Of a DNA stretch of 64,000 bases, positions 35,900 through 47,984 are shown piece by piece. The notes below the pieces were generated by a model, which was given only the letters and a program-made list of their open reading frames with translations, was not told the DNA's origin and ran no database searches. A program made the position numbers and the translations under genes. Where the stretch lies: positions 124,001 to 188,000 of the forward strand of contig JAMAHW010000034.1 of assembly GCA_023627715.1 (NCBI GenBank), written 5' to 3'. Each line of letters starts with the position of its first letter. Within the stretch, counting starts at the first letter, position 1. Source of the DNA: Periconia sp. R9002 (lineage: Eukaryota > Ascomycota > Dothideomycetes > Pleosporales > Periconiaceae).

Positions 35900-38049
35900 A
35901 TGGCACCACCACTTCGCGCCGATACCACCACCGCCCGCCGCCCGGTACCACGGGTCATTCCCGCGATTCCTCGCCGCTTTGCTCGCCCTCCGACTGCTGC
36001 AAGGCCAATCACCCCCGACGACTCGTCCATCACACCTGCTGCTCTTACGCCGACGCCCCAGCGTGTCGAACAAAAGAAGCCGGAGCGCACTGCGACACCA
36101 GTGCAGACCCCTCCGACCCCAGAGTCCAAGGCTTCTCCTTCTGTCAATGGGCATGGCGAGGAACAAAAATTGGAAACTTCTTCAACTTCTTCTCCCGACG
36201 GGGGTCGCTTGAAGGAGGCACCCGTTGTCGATGCCCAAGGTACGTCTTGACCCACCAACTCATCCCATCTCAGTGCTTGGACACAATTTCGATACTGACC
36301 GTCACAAAAGCTGGCGCTGAGCAGAAGACTGTGGGTCAAACCGATTTTGAACAAAACGAAGAGAAGTCAGCGCTACATTCAGCCACACCCAACGGCCATC
36401 GCCCCAAGTCGACAATCCGTACTGAGCTTCCACCCGAGTTTTATCCTTCGGAGAAATTGCCTACTCACTCCCCTTTCTCTGAAGGGAGGGACGCAACTTC
36501 TATGCCGCCACCCCACCACATGCCTTTCCACCGTTTCCAACCTAGCGTCGAGGGCATCGTGTTTGGAGGCGCGGTGCAAGAGTCTCCAGCTATGCCCTCG
36601 ACTCCACAAGAACTTGAGTCGGATATCCGCGCCCCGCAGCCCACCTTCGCACGCCCTCCTCCTGGCTTTGCGCCCCATTTGGCGCCGCAATTCTTCCCGG
36701 GTCACTCGCATCACCCTTCTGATCCGGCCGCCTCTTGGCTGCAGCCGGCCTATTCCATGGGCCCACCACCGGAGGTGATTTATGGAAATGGACAAGACTA
36801 TACTTCTCCCACATTTTCTCCTGGGTCAGCTCCATTTCAGGCGCCTTTCCCGGCACCATTCCCCCCTCCGACTGCGCCTTTGGCCCACAATGGGACAATC
36901 AGCTCTCACTCTCAGTCGCCTAGTAAGTCTCAATTCGAGGAGACAAAGCTTGCTCCATATCTAGAGGAAGAGTCCGCTATGTCGTATACAAATGGAACTG
37001 CTTCGCGGCAATTTGAAGCCCCCGAAATGTACGACATTGCCCGTCATGTTTTTGGGTTCTTCCTCAACCCTGAGTTTAGTGACTACATACTACACGTGCG
37101 CCTCCAAGAAACTGTGCTTCTTTCCATGCCTGTGCATGCAGTGATAGTATCCAGGAGTCCTGTCATTTTGGAAGCCATTCGCCGAAGCTCATCATCTGCC
37201 TTCCAAACAAAAGACCCGCGAAGGATTGCAGAAGTTATCCTCGAGGACATGTTTGTGTCCTCCGAGTCTCTGCACGAAGCTGTGAAGATTCTGTACGGCG
37301 CTCCGTTGCTGTCGTTACAACCCTTCCTCTTTGGATTAAACCATTACCACGAAGGCAGCGAGCAAAGCTACGAATCTAGCGAAGCCCGCCGGCGTCTAAC
37401 TCAGGTTATTAGTTACATCGCAGCAGGAAGGAATCTCAAAGTCCCTGAAATGCAGGCATGCGGTCTTCGAATTGCAAAAGCTCTGCTGCGGTGGGACACA
37501 ATCGATGAACTGCTTTACTTTTGTCTTGCCAAGACATATGCATCGTCCCTCCTGAACGACGTCCTTGGCTTCCTTGCGTACAACTTCCCTTTCGATTTCT
37601 CGCTTTACCCCTTGGCACCCGAACTTCGACAATACCCTCGCTTGCCTACTGTTACCGAGCCAAAACAGCCTTCACATAACCCGCGGCTCAGCAAGATCAG
37701 ATTTGGTGATGCTCCTCTTGAGGACGAGGCGAAGCCTACCCACATCACTCAAGTATTGTCCAGCATATTATTGACTGTTCCGCTGCATCTACTCGATCAA
37801 CTCTTCAGCCACCCGGCGCTTGCTAGTCAGATTAGCCGAAACAATCTGATCAGGATTATGAGAGACGTCGTTGATGAGCGGGAAAGCCGGCGCGAAAAGG
37901 TTTTGAAGGCGCAATTCAGACCTTCGCCAGACGGTTCGATGCCACATCGGCTTTTGGAAAACCTTCATAAACAGGAACGTATGGAGGTATCCAATGAACG
38001 GCCGTCAGGATTCATTTTGACTGCAAATCGACAGACAGAATCTGTGTAG
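35900..38049 (+). CDS. BTB/POZ-like domain protein with disordered N-terminus
   Basis: Two exons, 35900-36239 and 36311-38049, give 692 residues; donor GTACGT, acceptor CACAAAAG, joined in phase 1 within an Ala codon. The first 370 residues are Pro/Ser/Thr-rich and disordered, with many PP and SP/TP steps. From about residue 375 a BTB-like fold is seen: FLNPEFSDYILHVRLQE, then the typical MPVHAVIVSRSPVILEAIRR and a later VSSESLHEAVKILYG. A helical C-terminal region follows (ACGLRIAKALLRWDTIDELL), resembling a BACK-like extension. BTB proteins often bridge Cul3 ligases or form dimers in regulatory complexes; no partner can be named. The frame is open upstream of 35900, but this ATG (CACCATGGC) has the best context. 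Confidence 0.75.
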
Positions 38050-40821
38050 ATAGATGGGGTTGGTTTCCTTTGGGTTATGAACCTTCCCAATGGCTTTTGG
38101 GAACGGCGTGATACACGAGCATCAGTGGTAGATATTTCCACAAAAAAGGAGGACCGGTTTTGGGATGAATTGATTGCGGTTGTGCGACCAGCATGCATAG
38201 CGAGCGACAAGGGCGTTTTTGGGCGACACGAGGTTTCCAGTTTTTCGACTGATTTGGTTCTTTTCCTTTTCATGATTTTGCGAGGCAGATCGATAGTCAG
38301 CCTGCCTGAAAAACAACATTCAAAAAGCACGAGACGAAGACGAGATGATGAATTATATCCATGATTTTTTTGGGCTTTTCGGGGGTTTTGGCTCTTGGTG
38401 AGGGGTCCAATGGTTCAGGATGAGCAAGTGAGTAGTACCCTTTTCATGTTTATTGGAGAGTAACGGGAAATCAGCATGGGCTGTTTTTCTCACTTCCTCT
38501 GCCCCCCTTGTATATCAGCATATGTGGTAGCCCCACCAGGAAAACCGAAGCTGGATTTTGGAATCGATATATTGAACAATTTCTACTTTTCTTCCTGTTC
38601 ATCGAACCAGAAAGCGAAGGGCTCATCGGGACGGGGAGGTGAAAGACTAGATATGTGGCAGAGAGGAGGAGACTATATCAGGAATCGGTGAAAATGTAGG
38701 AAGTATCCAATGCAAATATCGTTCCGAGATACCTTATTTTTCCTCTTCGTGGGTTTTTGAATCGTTGCTCAATTGTACACATGTACACATGCATAGCGAA
38801 GAGCCAACACCCGCGATCCTCTGAATGATCCAACGAGCCATGCACATACCTGCATATACTCTATGCATCGAGGTCATGGATCGTTTTCTTTCCCGCTGCT
38901 CTTATATATATGTAGTCTTCCCGCATTTTATCTAAGCGATAAGCAATCTACAAAGAAGATAGCTTGCCACCCAACAACACCAACACCGTCTCTAGCTCCA
39001 GATTGATCATGTAGGTCTCTTGTACAGGAATGAGACGAATACGATGTCGACGCACAGACGCACCAGGCGCGCTCGACCCAGTCGTTTGCCAGCGCGCTCG
39101 TTGGTGATTGCGTTATTAAAGGATTGTATCCTTGTACTTTAGAATGCCACAATGCTTAGGTTTGGGTTCCTGTGATAGGAGCTTTTCTTTTCCTTTTATC
39201 GTATCGTGAGATTGATATGGCAAAACAGGCAACTGTACTCGAGTTCTTTTAAGCTTCCTGCAGATAAGCTAGGTAGACTCGGCGCACGCGCAGCACTCTT
39301 TGGAAATCTCTGGCCCACAGGTTTGCGCCAGCTACATAGTTAGCGGTAGACAACGAGAGCACGTGTGAGGACGCGGAGATGAGTGTGGATGTGATCCTTT
39401 AAGCCGAGGGATGTCGGTGAGGGGAATGGCACAAAGACACGGGAATAAAGGCCGGCCATCCAACTCCTAACCCCACAAACAACCCGGTTCGCATGCAGAT
39501 GCACAGAACCACCAACATGGCAATTCCGCCGTATTCCTGCAGAACGCGTGCTTTAACGCGCCAATTTCGCATCGCTTAGCTGTTCGCCGATTCAGCTCGC
39601 TAGAGGGAGAAGATTGGGAAAAGCAATGGGGATTTCCCCGGGATAGATGAACTTTTGAGACACTCGCGACGAGCTGAGCGGAGGCATTTGCAGGAGGAGA
39701 AGATGATCGACGTGATTACATGGCCCGCGCGCTGTCTTGAGGCGAGGCTACTGTAAGGTCCTGGTTACGGCAATTAACACCTGTCCGTAGCAGGTGTGAT
39801 ATCCGTGTCGATATTATCCAACAGACGTGAGAACCATTGATTGATGGAATATGGCGAAGAGAGGAATTGGTGATGAAGAGAGGAGCGGTTCGCAAAATGC
39901 GTACATGGTGCAAGAAGAAGGTGTGTATTTCTGGAATTGGCCATTAACTGATCAATAGGTATCTCTCAATGTGTTGATTGACCCCCTGCATTGCACGGTC
40001 ATGTCCGAAGGGAATGAACATGCGTATAGGGAAACGTTTCCGCCCCGTCTGTCACAAAGCCGCAGAGGCGCCAGGTTTGGCGCGGGAGGGGAGTTAGGGT
40101 CGTGATGCAGTTGGTTGGATCGTCTTCTTTATCAACAGGTAGGGGTCGTGGGTGTTGGACCTTTCTGCTGTGCCGTCTGGTCAGTCAGCCAGCTGGCTGC
40201 TCAGTGGCCAAGCCATATATAGAGAAGGGTCCTGCGGCCCGCCTAGTTTAGGGTCCGATCTCGTTCTTTCTCGCCCTTGTTTGCGTGAGACGAATGTCTA
40301 CCATTTGAAATTGCTGACTCGCATCGCATCGGAACCGGACATCGCCACCGGAGATCAAAGAAATAAAGGAGATAAACGCTTTTTTGTGTGTCTATTCGAT
40401 TCTTCTCGTCGTCAATTCGTTGCTATCGTCAATTCGATTTTCGCCCAGTCATCCGAACCCGATTGCATACATAGGCGCGCGCATGGTGCCCACCATATCG
40501 GAGATACAAGTTTAGCTTTACCACTCACTGGGGTAAACTGCGCCTACGAGAAATCGTGGTATTTCTGGAGCAGAGAAAAACGGAGTCGCGTTTTCACAAA
40601 TCAATTGATGTTCGTCTCGGGTCAGCGTTAATCCGCAAAGACAAGGAAGGAAACAGCGTGTGAGGTTGTTCGCGCCTGCCCTCCGCAACTTGTAATTCCG
40701 TTCCGCCTTGACCTCTATCACCTCTCCTCACGACACTACGGGAATTCTAGTTCCCGCTACATGCCTGCTGGCGTCATATCGAATACGCGACCGCGACGGT
40801 AAAAAAAAACTCTCGTAGAGG
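38050..40821. other. Intergenic, BTB-like gene to MFS gene, no gene
   Basis: About 2.8 kb in which I see no supported gene. A 159-codon frame at 40152-40631 lacks domain features and probably lies in the leader or promoter of the transporter. No tRNA or 5S rRNA pattern was found. Confidence 0.45.
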
Positions 40822-42312
40822 ATGGATCGCACACAAACACCATCTGCTGCCAGATCCCACTCCGAGAAATCCATGGACAGCCAAAATATAGAGGATGGCC
40901 TTGCGGGCGATAAGAATCAGGTCACTGATGGAGTCGAGTTAGCCAGCGTAAACGGAGAAGCAACACAGAAGTCGGAGCCCCCGAACTCGCAACCAGCGGC
41001 CAGTGTTGACCCTGCTTCGAGTATACCTGACGGAGGGCTCGTGGCGTGGCTACAGGTGCTGGGCTCGTTTTTCCTCTTCTTCAATACTTGGGGTATGTGG
41101 CATCTTCCCCATTTCTCATTTGAACGCGTCATGGGATGATCAAGAGAGCAAAGAGATATCTCAAAGCTAACAATGACTCTAGGCGTTATCAACACTTTTG
41201 GCTCCTACCAAGCTTACTACGAGTCCACCCTCCTCAAATCTTCGAACCCGTCAGCCGTCTCCTGGATCGGCTCCATCCAAGCCTTCCTCCTTCTTTTTGT
41301 TGGTGCACTTTCCGGCCCCGTCTACGACAATGGAGGTTTCCGCTACCTCCTTGTCAGCGGCACCGCCCTCCTCGTGCTTGGTCAAATGACTCTTTCCGCG
41401 TGCACACAATACTGGCAGGTTCTGCTTGCCCAAGCGATATGCGTGGGTGGTGGAGCAGGCCTTCTCTTTATCCCCAGTATCAGCATCATCAGCACATATT
41501 TTCACAAAAAAATCGGCGTTGCTATGGGTCTTGCAGCAAGCGGAAGTAGTATGGGCGGTGTAATTTACCCCATCGTCTTCCACAAACTCCTTCCCCAAGT
41601 TGGTTTCGGCTGGACTACGCGAACGATTGGTTTCATCATTCTCGGCACTCTGATAATCCCCAACCTCTGCATGCGCACACGTGTCCTCCCACCCAGTAAG
41701 CGTAGTCTTCTGGATCTTTCTGCGTTCCGTATTCCGGCCTATTCACTCATGAACGTTGGCTTCTTCATCGGTTTCATGGGCCTTTATATGCCCTTCTTCT
41801 ACTCGCAAGTGTACGCAATCCACAACAACATCACGAACCCTGATCTTGCATTCTACCTCCTCGCGATTATGAATTCGACATCGATCTTTGGCCGTATCAT
41901 CCCAAACATCATCTCCGATCGTATTGGACCTTTCAACGTCATTGTTCCTTGCACTGTGGTTTCCGCCGTTGTATGCTTCTGTTACATCGAGGCAAAGTCA
42001 GCGGCAGGCATCATTGTCCTACAGGCCTTCTACGGTTTCTTCAGTGGTACGTTCGTGAGTATCCCGCCGACGCTTGTTGTCGCTCTCAGCCTGGACGCTC
42101 GACATAAGATTGGCACGCGTATGGGCCAGTCCTTTGCGTGCGTCGCGATCGGACTGCTAGTTGGCACACCGATTGGTGGTGCGATATTGGACACCAAGTC
42201 TGGATTCAGGGGAACATGGATATATGGCGGCGTGTTGATGCTGACGAGTAGTCTGATAATCTGGGGTGCCAGAGTTTGTCACAAAGGTTGGGCGCTCAGG
42301 GTTAAAGCCTAG
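40822..42312 (+). CDS. MFS transporter, monocarboxylate-transporter-like
   Basis: Two exons, 40822-41092 and 41183-42312, give 466 residues; donor GTATGT, acceptor GACTCTAG. After a polar cytosolic N-terminus of about 65 residues comes the hallmark PDGGLVAWLQVLGSFFLFFN, then WGVINTFGSYQAYYESTLL, which characterises fungal MCT-type (SLC16-like) permeases. About 12 hydrophobic spans can be counted, with FSGPVYDNGG-like loop, GMGLAASGSSMGGVIYP-like helix and GRIIPNIISDRIGPFN between spans 8 and 9. Such plasma-membrane or organelle proteins carry carboxylates, riboflavin or secondary metabolites; the substrate cannot be told from sequence. The gene converges on a rhodopsin-domain membrane protein with 377 bp between stops. 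There is no neighbouring biosynthetic enzyme. Confidence 0.92.
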
Positions 42313-42689
42313 TGCGCCTTCTTTCTCTTTTTCGATCTGCTTGCAAATGGAAGCGTTCTAGCATCATTTTCGGCATATGTTAATGGCGTTTTGGGCAAAG
42401 TCCTATGACCTGGATTAATAATGCATCAAGAGACGGGATATCCATGGAATGAATGCAATGAATTGGCCTTATTTTCTCAAAGGGTATACATATAGAAACA
42501 GAAACAATGATTACCGACCGTCCCTGACAAGTTCAAAGGTTATTAGGAAAGAAATAGATCATCCGGGCTTTGAAGCGATATGATTTCGCCGCTTGGTTCA
42601 TCAGGCCTCCGGAGCCGAAGAATTAGAATTTCGAGACGATGACAAGGACAAAAGCGTGCTTTTGTTGGAAGGAAATCAACGATGATACC
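42313..42689. other. Convergent intergenic region
   Basis: Shared 3' region of the MFS and rhodopsin-domain genes. Nothing further seen. Confidence 0.5.
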
Positions 42690-44037
42690 TCAAGTCTGCG
42701 TGATCTTCACTGTTTTCCTAATCCCACCGTGCTGTGCCAGTGATACAGGATTATACTCTTCATCCGACGACTGGTCACCCTTCCCTCTACTCTCCCAATC
42801 CCTCAACCCCACCGTGCTCCCCGAGCGACTCAGTTCGTTGTTCCCCGCCGTAACTGCATTCACGCGGGCCACCTTCTTCGGGTCCTGCTTCTCCAGGGGA
42901 ATTCCGTTCGAGATGATTTGCTCGTGGTCGTTTTCGCTGCCGTGCTCGAGGTACCCGGAGCGCGAGGGATTATTACCCCCCCAATTTTTCGATAGCTTGC
43001 GCGTCGCGGAGCCGCCTGTGATGGAGGAATCGCCAAGGACTTTTCGGAGGAGAGGACGTAGGGTCGCGGCCGCGGACGCGCCAAGACCGATGCCGACTTC
43101 GCTGATGGACCAGATGGCTACGTCAGTGGTGGCGTAGAGAAAGTTTGGGATGTCATTGAGGCCTTTGATGTACGGGATGCGCACGACGGTCGCTGTGGAT
43201 CCGCTATTATAGTGTTAGTGGTGGCGTTTTTGGGCTAAAGGGGAGGGAGTGTTTACATGGCGCAGAATGCTAGGACAATGGCGACGGATATCTTCTTTTG
43301 CTTGCTCATCTGCAGCTTCCGCACGATGAAGATGGGAACAATGCTGAATGTCCAGTCCGTCACGCAGACCAAGGCCGAGTATCCGTAAAAGGTGCCGACG
43401 ATGATTTTACTGTCGATGCATTTCCCCTGTCCACCACGTAACCGCTCCCAAAAGTTCGAAATCGGCGTGCATTGGAAAGTGAAGAGGCACAGGAAGAAGA
43501 CGCTGTAGGTTTGGATGGTGAGGAAGCAGGTCCAGAGGATGACGCGGTGGGTACGTTCGACGGCGATACGGAGCAGGAAGATGGCGATGCTCATCTTGAG
43601 GAAGATACTGCAGATGATGTAGGTTGGCTCGCATCCCCACCACCACTAGTAGTTGGCTTCGGTCAGTATAGTGAGCTTTGCTAGGATGTTGACTCCATTG
43701 CATTGGGACCATGACGTACCTTCATACCATCGGGGTAGTCTTCATCGGGGATCAGGTATCGTTGTTTACCAGTGCCTTTTTGCACACCTAGTAAAGCCAA
43801 GGTACAGAACATGAGAAAAGAAATCTATTGGGAACTGTGAGTAAGTCTTTCCTGCATGCTTATTTTCGAAGAGTGGATTGAGCATACAAGAGTCAAGACG
43901 GAGAAGTAGTCATCGGCGCTGAAAGACTTCACGAGGAATATTTTGGTATATACTCTCAGCGAAACCAGTATGGTGCAAATGGCGATGAAGAATCCGAGCA
44001 CGCCCGTATATTCTGAAGACCGATCATCGCTGACCAT
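42690..44037 (-). CDS. Fungal rhodopsin-domain (Pth11-related) membrane protein
   Basis: Four exons on the minus strand, 44037-43888, 43824-43720, 43645-43257 and 43203-42690, give 385 residues. Exon joining yields YTGVLGFFIAICTILVSLRV, then YTKIFLVKSFSADDYFSVLT with the R-Y-K-x-DD pattern of this family, the loop DEDYPDGMKWWWGCEPTYII, LKMSIAIFLLRIAVER, CTPISNFWERLRGGQGKCID and the final spans ending FLYATTDVAIWSISEVGIGL plus AAATLRPLLRKV. Six to seven membrane spans and a polar C-terminal tail of about 110 residues are predicted. The family is large in Pezizomycotina and includes putative surface receptors related to Pth11, but this copy has no CFEM domain at its N-terminus. Ligand and signalling role are unknown. 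Exon 3 ends at a GTAAAC donor, slightly weak but fixed by the frame. Confidence 0.9.
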
Positions 44038-47000
44038 GGTGGAATTTGGTCGGTATCGAATAACGAAACCAACTCGGAAAGCAACAAAAAACTAAAACAA
44101 TCAGATAACGAGGGGAAGAAAGGAGCAAAGGTGTTGACAGTTCCCGCTGAGACGTCTAGTTCGTAGGGAGTTGCATATTAATTATATCCAAATTTTCTTT
44201 CCCCTTCCCACTTCCCCTTCTCTCGCCTCTCATCGGTCCGTGTCAACCCGTATACGCCACCGTGCCTGGAGGTGGAGAGGCAAGGAACATGACGAAGGAC
44301 AGTAAGGCCCAGCCGCGAACCCTCGAGACCAGGTTACGCCCAGATTTCGGTGGCTGATACGAATGCGGAAAGGCAAGAGAAGTTCTACGCTTGCGATTCG
44401 CCTTGTGGTACATGGGGAAGGCCCGATTAAGGATCATCTGGGCCCACGTAGTTTGTTTGAGGAACTCGCCTAAAGAAAAGATGAGAGAGATTAGCGCAGC
44501 ATTTTAAACAAAACCCTTGTCCCTCATTTTCCACCGGGTCTCAATTAGCTCAATGCTTCTAGAAAATGCGAGTCAGAATTTCAGCTTTATAGGCTGGCTG
44601 ATAGAATTCTTGTTGATATCTTTGGCTATGTGGTAATGTATGGTAGGACCCGTAGGGGTTGTTACCCGCTTTTGGAAAAGTGTCTGTATGGAATTGTTGA
44701 ATTAGTAGGTGGGGAAGATACAGAATACAGTCTAGTCTCCATCAACCTCATCTTCTAACCTCATCCCGCGTTACGGCAGTATCCACATCAAGGGCATGCG
44801 TGACGATGGTACGGAACGGATGATCGTTCAAGTCGTTCAGGAACATTGCCACACTCTTGTATGAATCATTTAAAATATAAGGTTCGAATTCCAATTGATC
44901 ATACTTGTACCTCACGTGCCTCCCCTCTTATGGGTTTGAGGAACATTTGAAAGTTGAAAATGACGACAGTATATCATCGTAACTATGACACGCATTGAAA
45001 ACCTCCGTAATGGTCCCGCACGAGCGGGCTAGATTCGACAACTATGTTACATACTATACCATGGGTCTCTATATGCCACCAACGTGCGGAATCTCACTCC
45101 GCGCCGGGAGCGATGCCCCGACATCGCTCTGCCGTCCCTGCGTCTCTAGTTTTTTACCAAGTGTTGAATCAAGAAAAGATAGTTCGCAGGATATGAAACT
45201 TAAAGCATCTACAGGCGACAGAATCGTTTACCGTAACGTAAGGCTACGCAGCAAATAATGTATGCTAGTTTTCGAAACCGGAGTGAAAAGGATACAGACA
45301 CAAGGTCAAATCTCCAAGTAATAACCGTAGAATTAGCTCTCATGCATTCAGAACCCGGGAAAAGAAAACAAACATCGCTCAACCCCATTGCCATGCTCTA
45401 ATCCTCGCCTTCGCGCTCGCTTTCGGGAGACCTGCCGGGGAAAGAGCACAAGGTCAACTGCCAACATAGTCCGAGTATCCCAAGAAAGGAACACCTATGC
45501 CGATTAAGATAGCGCTTCCACCTTCCCCCCTCCCTCCCCTTGGAAAAACCTGCCCATGCGAACTCAAGGCCTCACAAACTAAACACGGCAGTTCCAAACG
45601 CGAAATAAAGGGTAGTCATCGGAAGCACGCAACCTACTCGCACCAACGCAAAAAGCATTGCGGCAATCGGCACGTAAGTGTAACTACAACATCTCAAATC
45701 CCCCGAACCCAACACTCCGGGCGTACCCTTGTACTGGTTTTTCTTACCCTGCTTCTAACTTCTAGCTTGGCATACATATGCAAGGAACAAGAGACAAGAG
45801 AAGACCCTGAGGCTCTGATTATTTCGATAGTCACTCTACATACTTAGTTAGCTGCTGCAACCGTATGGATGTAGTTTGCATGCTTCCGTGGGGAAACGCT
45901 CGAACTGGCAATGCCGTGCCAAGTCGATGGAATATGCCGTGAACGATCGCGTCAATGCAATTTGGTTCAGAGGACTTCGATCGATTCCACCGAGCGGAAT
46001 GGAGGTCCGTGTCGATCTTAGTGATTGATCAGATCCAAAGTCGGCGATGTTTGATACATATGCTTGTTGAAGTGGTTGGTTGGGGGTATACACTGAAAGA
46101 TAGGTGAGTTACATGCACGTGTGGTGTTTTGTTGTCTACCAATCAATCCCATCCATCCCAAATACAGAAAAAGAAAAGCACAGGACCTCATAGGCACAGC
46201 CTCTTAGAGACTTCAACCCAATTCAATATGTCCCGACGTTTCCCTATACAAACTGTAAACTCAAAAAAATTCCAAACCCAACCTCATCCTCCATCACCTC
46301 TCCCATTCCCACAGCACGAGAACTCTCCACACCATCTTCTCCCCTCTTCCATCCTCCACCCACCCACCCATCAAAAGCCAGCAAGTCGGACCCGAAGAAT
46401 CCTACCCCATCGCACCGAAAGTAGCGCCGTGCCGTGCCGGCACGAACGGGCGGGCGCGGACGCGGAAAAGGGAAGGGAACATCAGGGTGTGAGGGAAGAC
46501 GAGGCGGTTTTATGTTGTCGAGTCAGGAGGAGTGGGGTGGGGGGGTTTTTTTTTTGCGTCCGGGGGGGAAGCAGGTATGTATCGGTGATCTCTTTTCGTA
46601 GGTGAGAAGGAGGAGGAAGGGGAATGGAGATCGGGGTTTTGGTGGTTAAGGTGGAGGTTTCTTTCTGGGTGGGTATGAGATGGGATGGTATGGGGGGAGG
46701 AAGACAGGGCTTGGTGGTAGGTTTCGAAAGTTGTAAGGGAAGGGAGGATAGGGGATCCGATGGCATTTCGAGGTGATGAATGGTTCCTGCGGACTGTCGA
46801 GCAAGCTGAGCAAGTTTTTGAGTAACAGGCGTGACAACTTCGGCCATGTTACGTATCTGCTCAAAGGTCTTACGCTCGGTCTTTTTGAACAGAATCAAAC
46901 CTTCAGGAAAAACCTGATTGCAAGAAATCTCTAAACTGCTGCCTCTCTCGCAATCACCGTAAAGACTATTGCAGCCTCAACCACGAGATACCAGAAAGTA

Positions 47001-47984
47001 AGGACCCATCAAAATATAAACATAATCATCGCGTAGCCACTGAATTACTTGCGGCATTGGCACATGAGACGAAGAAGAAAACAGTAAGACGTTCCTTGCC
47101 CGGTACGTACACAAGCAATCACCGATCCTCGAATCACTACGCCTACGCTCCAAAAAGTACACTTTCTCCTCCCCTTCGCCCAACTCTACTAAATGCAATC
47201 GACCCCCTCTCCCCATGCCGTCACTCACTCAGGCAAGCTATCGCACGTTACCGACCTAGAATCCTATTCCCTCTTTTAAAATGAGAACGAACTACGGCAC
47301 ACAGGCTCACAAAACATCTGCACATATGTAGGATATTTTTCTTTCTTCCACTCCTCCTCTTCCTTCCTCTACACACCCACGCCCATCAATCCATAAACGA
47401 AGCAAAGGAAACGGAAACGGAAACGGAAACATCAGCCACCAATTCCCAAACCCCCTTTCCCTTCTCTTCATTCAGTCACAGACGACTTTCTTCCCAAAAA
47501 CGTGCGGGCTATTTAGCAATACGTAAAGACGCTTACATACATACCGACAGACATCCACCCACCTTAAAAAACGTTTCCCGAAGATTCACAGTTACTTACT
47601 TAAGTGATGGCACACACACACACTTTAATATCTTCTTCCTTCTTTCATGCGTCAAAACAATTCGAAATATATTTCTACCGCCCAGATTTTTATTTATGTC
47701 GAGGTAGAACCTAGAAGCTTCCCGATTGTTCAACTCAAAAAAAGTACTTCTACCCCGTTCCTTTCTCTGCAAAGCAAACGGAGGAAGAAGAACGTATGTA
47801 GCGCTAGAGGCAGCTTACTTGCTTGCCTGTCGATACATATATACACATACAAGAACAAAAAAGTCCCCACATGGAACGAGCACGCACCCAAATACTATCT
47901 CACAAAGAATGGGGGGTTAGGAAAAAACACAGGAGGAACGAATAAACACTATGCTACAATGCAAATTCTTCTCTCTACGACGAT
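44038..47984. other. Gene-poor stretch, possible small minus-strand gene
   Basis: About 3.9 kb without a supported gene. The only hint is a minus-strand frame with ATG at 46844 whose first 20 residues, MAEVVTPVTQKLAQLARQSA, look helical and protein-like before running into low-complexity Pro/Ser/Thr sequence; another minus frame (46093 down to 45848) follows an acceptor-like CTTTCAG. Whether these are exons of one gene cannot be settled. A (GGAAAC)4 repeat is present at 47407-47430. Confidence 0.35.
47407..47430. repeat. (GGAAAC)4 hexanucleotide repeat
   Basis: Four perfect GGAAAC units in non-coding DNA downstream of the VPS9 gene. Confidence 0.9.

Noticed and set aside
40822..44037. MFS transporter plus rhodopsin-domain protein as part of a metabolite cluster
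   Set aside because: No biosynthetic backbone enzyme, oxidase or cluster regulator lies nearby; the neighbours are unrelated.
44880..44895. GGTTCGAATTCC, also B-box-like
   Set aside because: One base too long for the T-loop consensus and without a cloverleaf around it.
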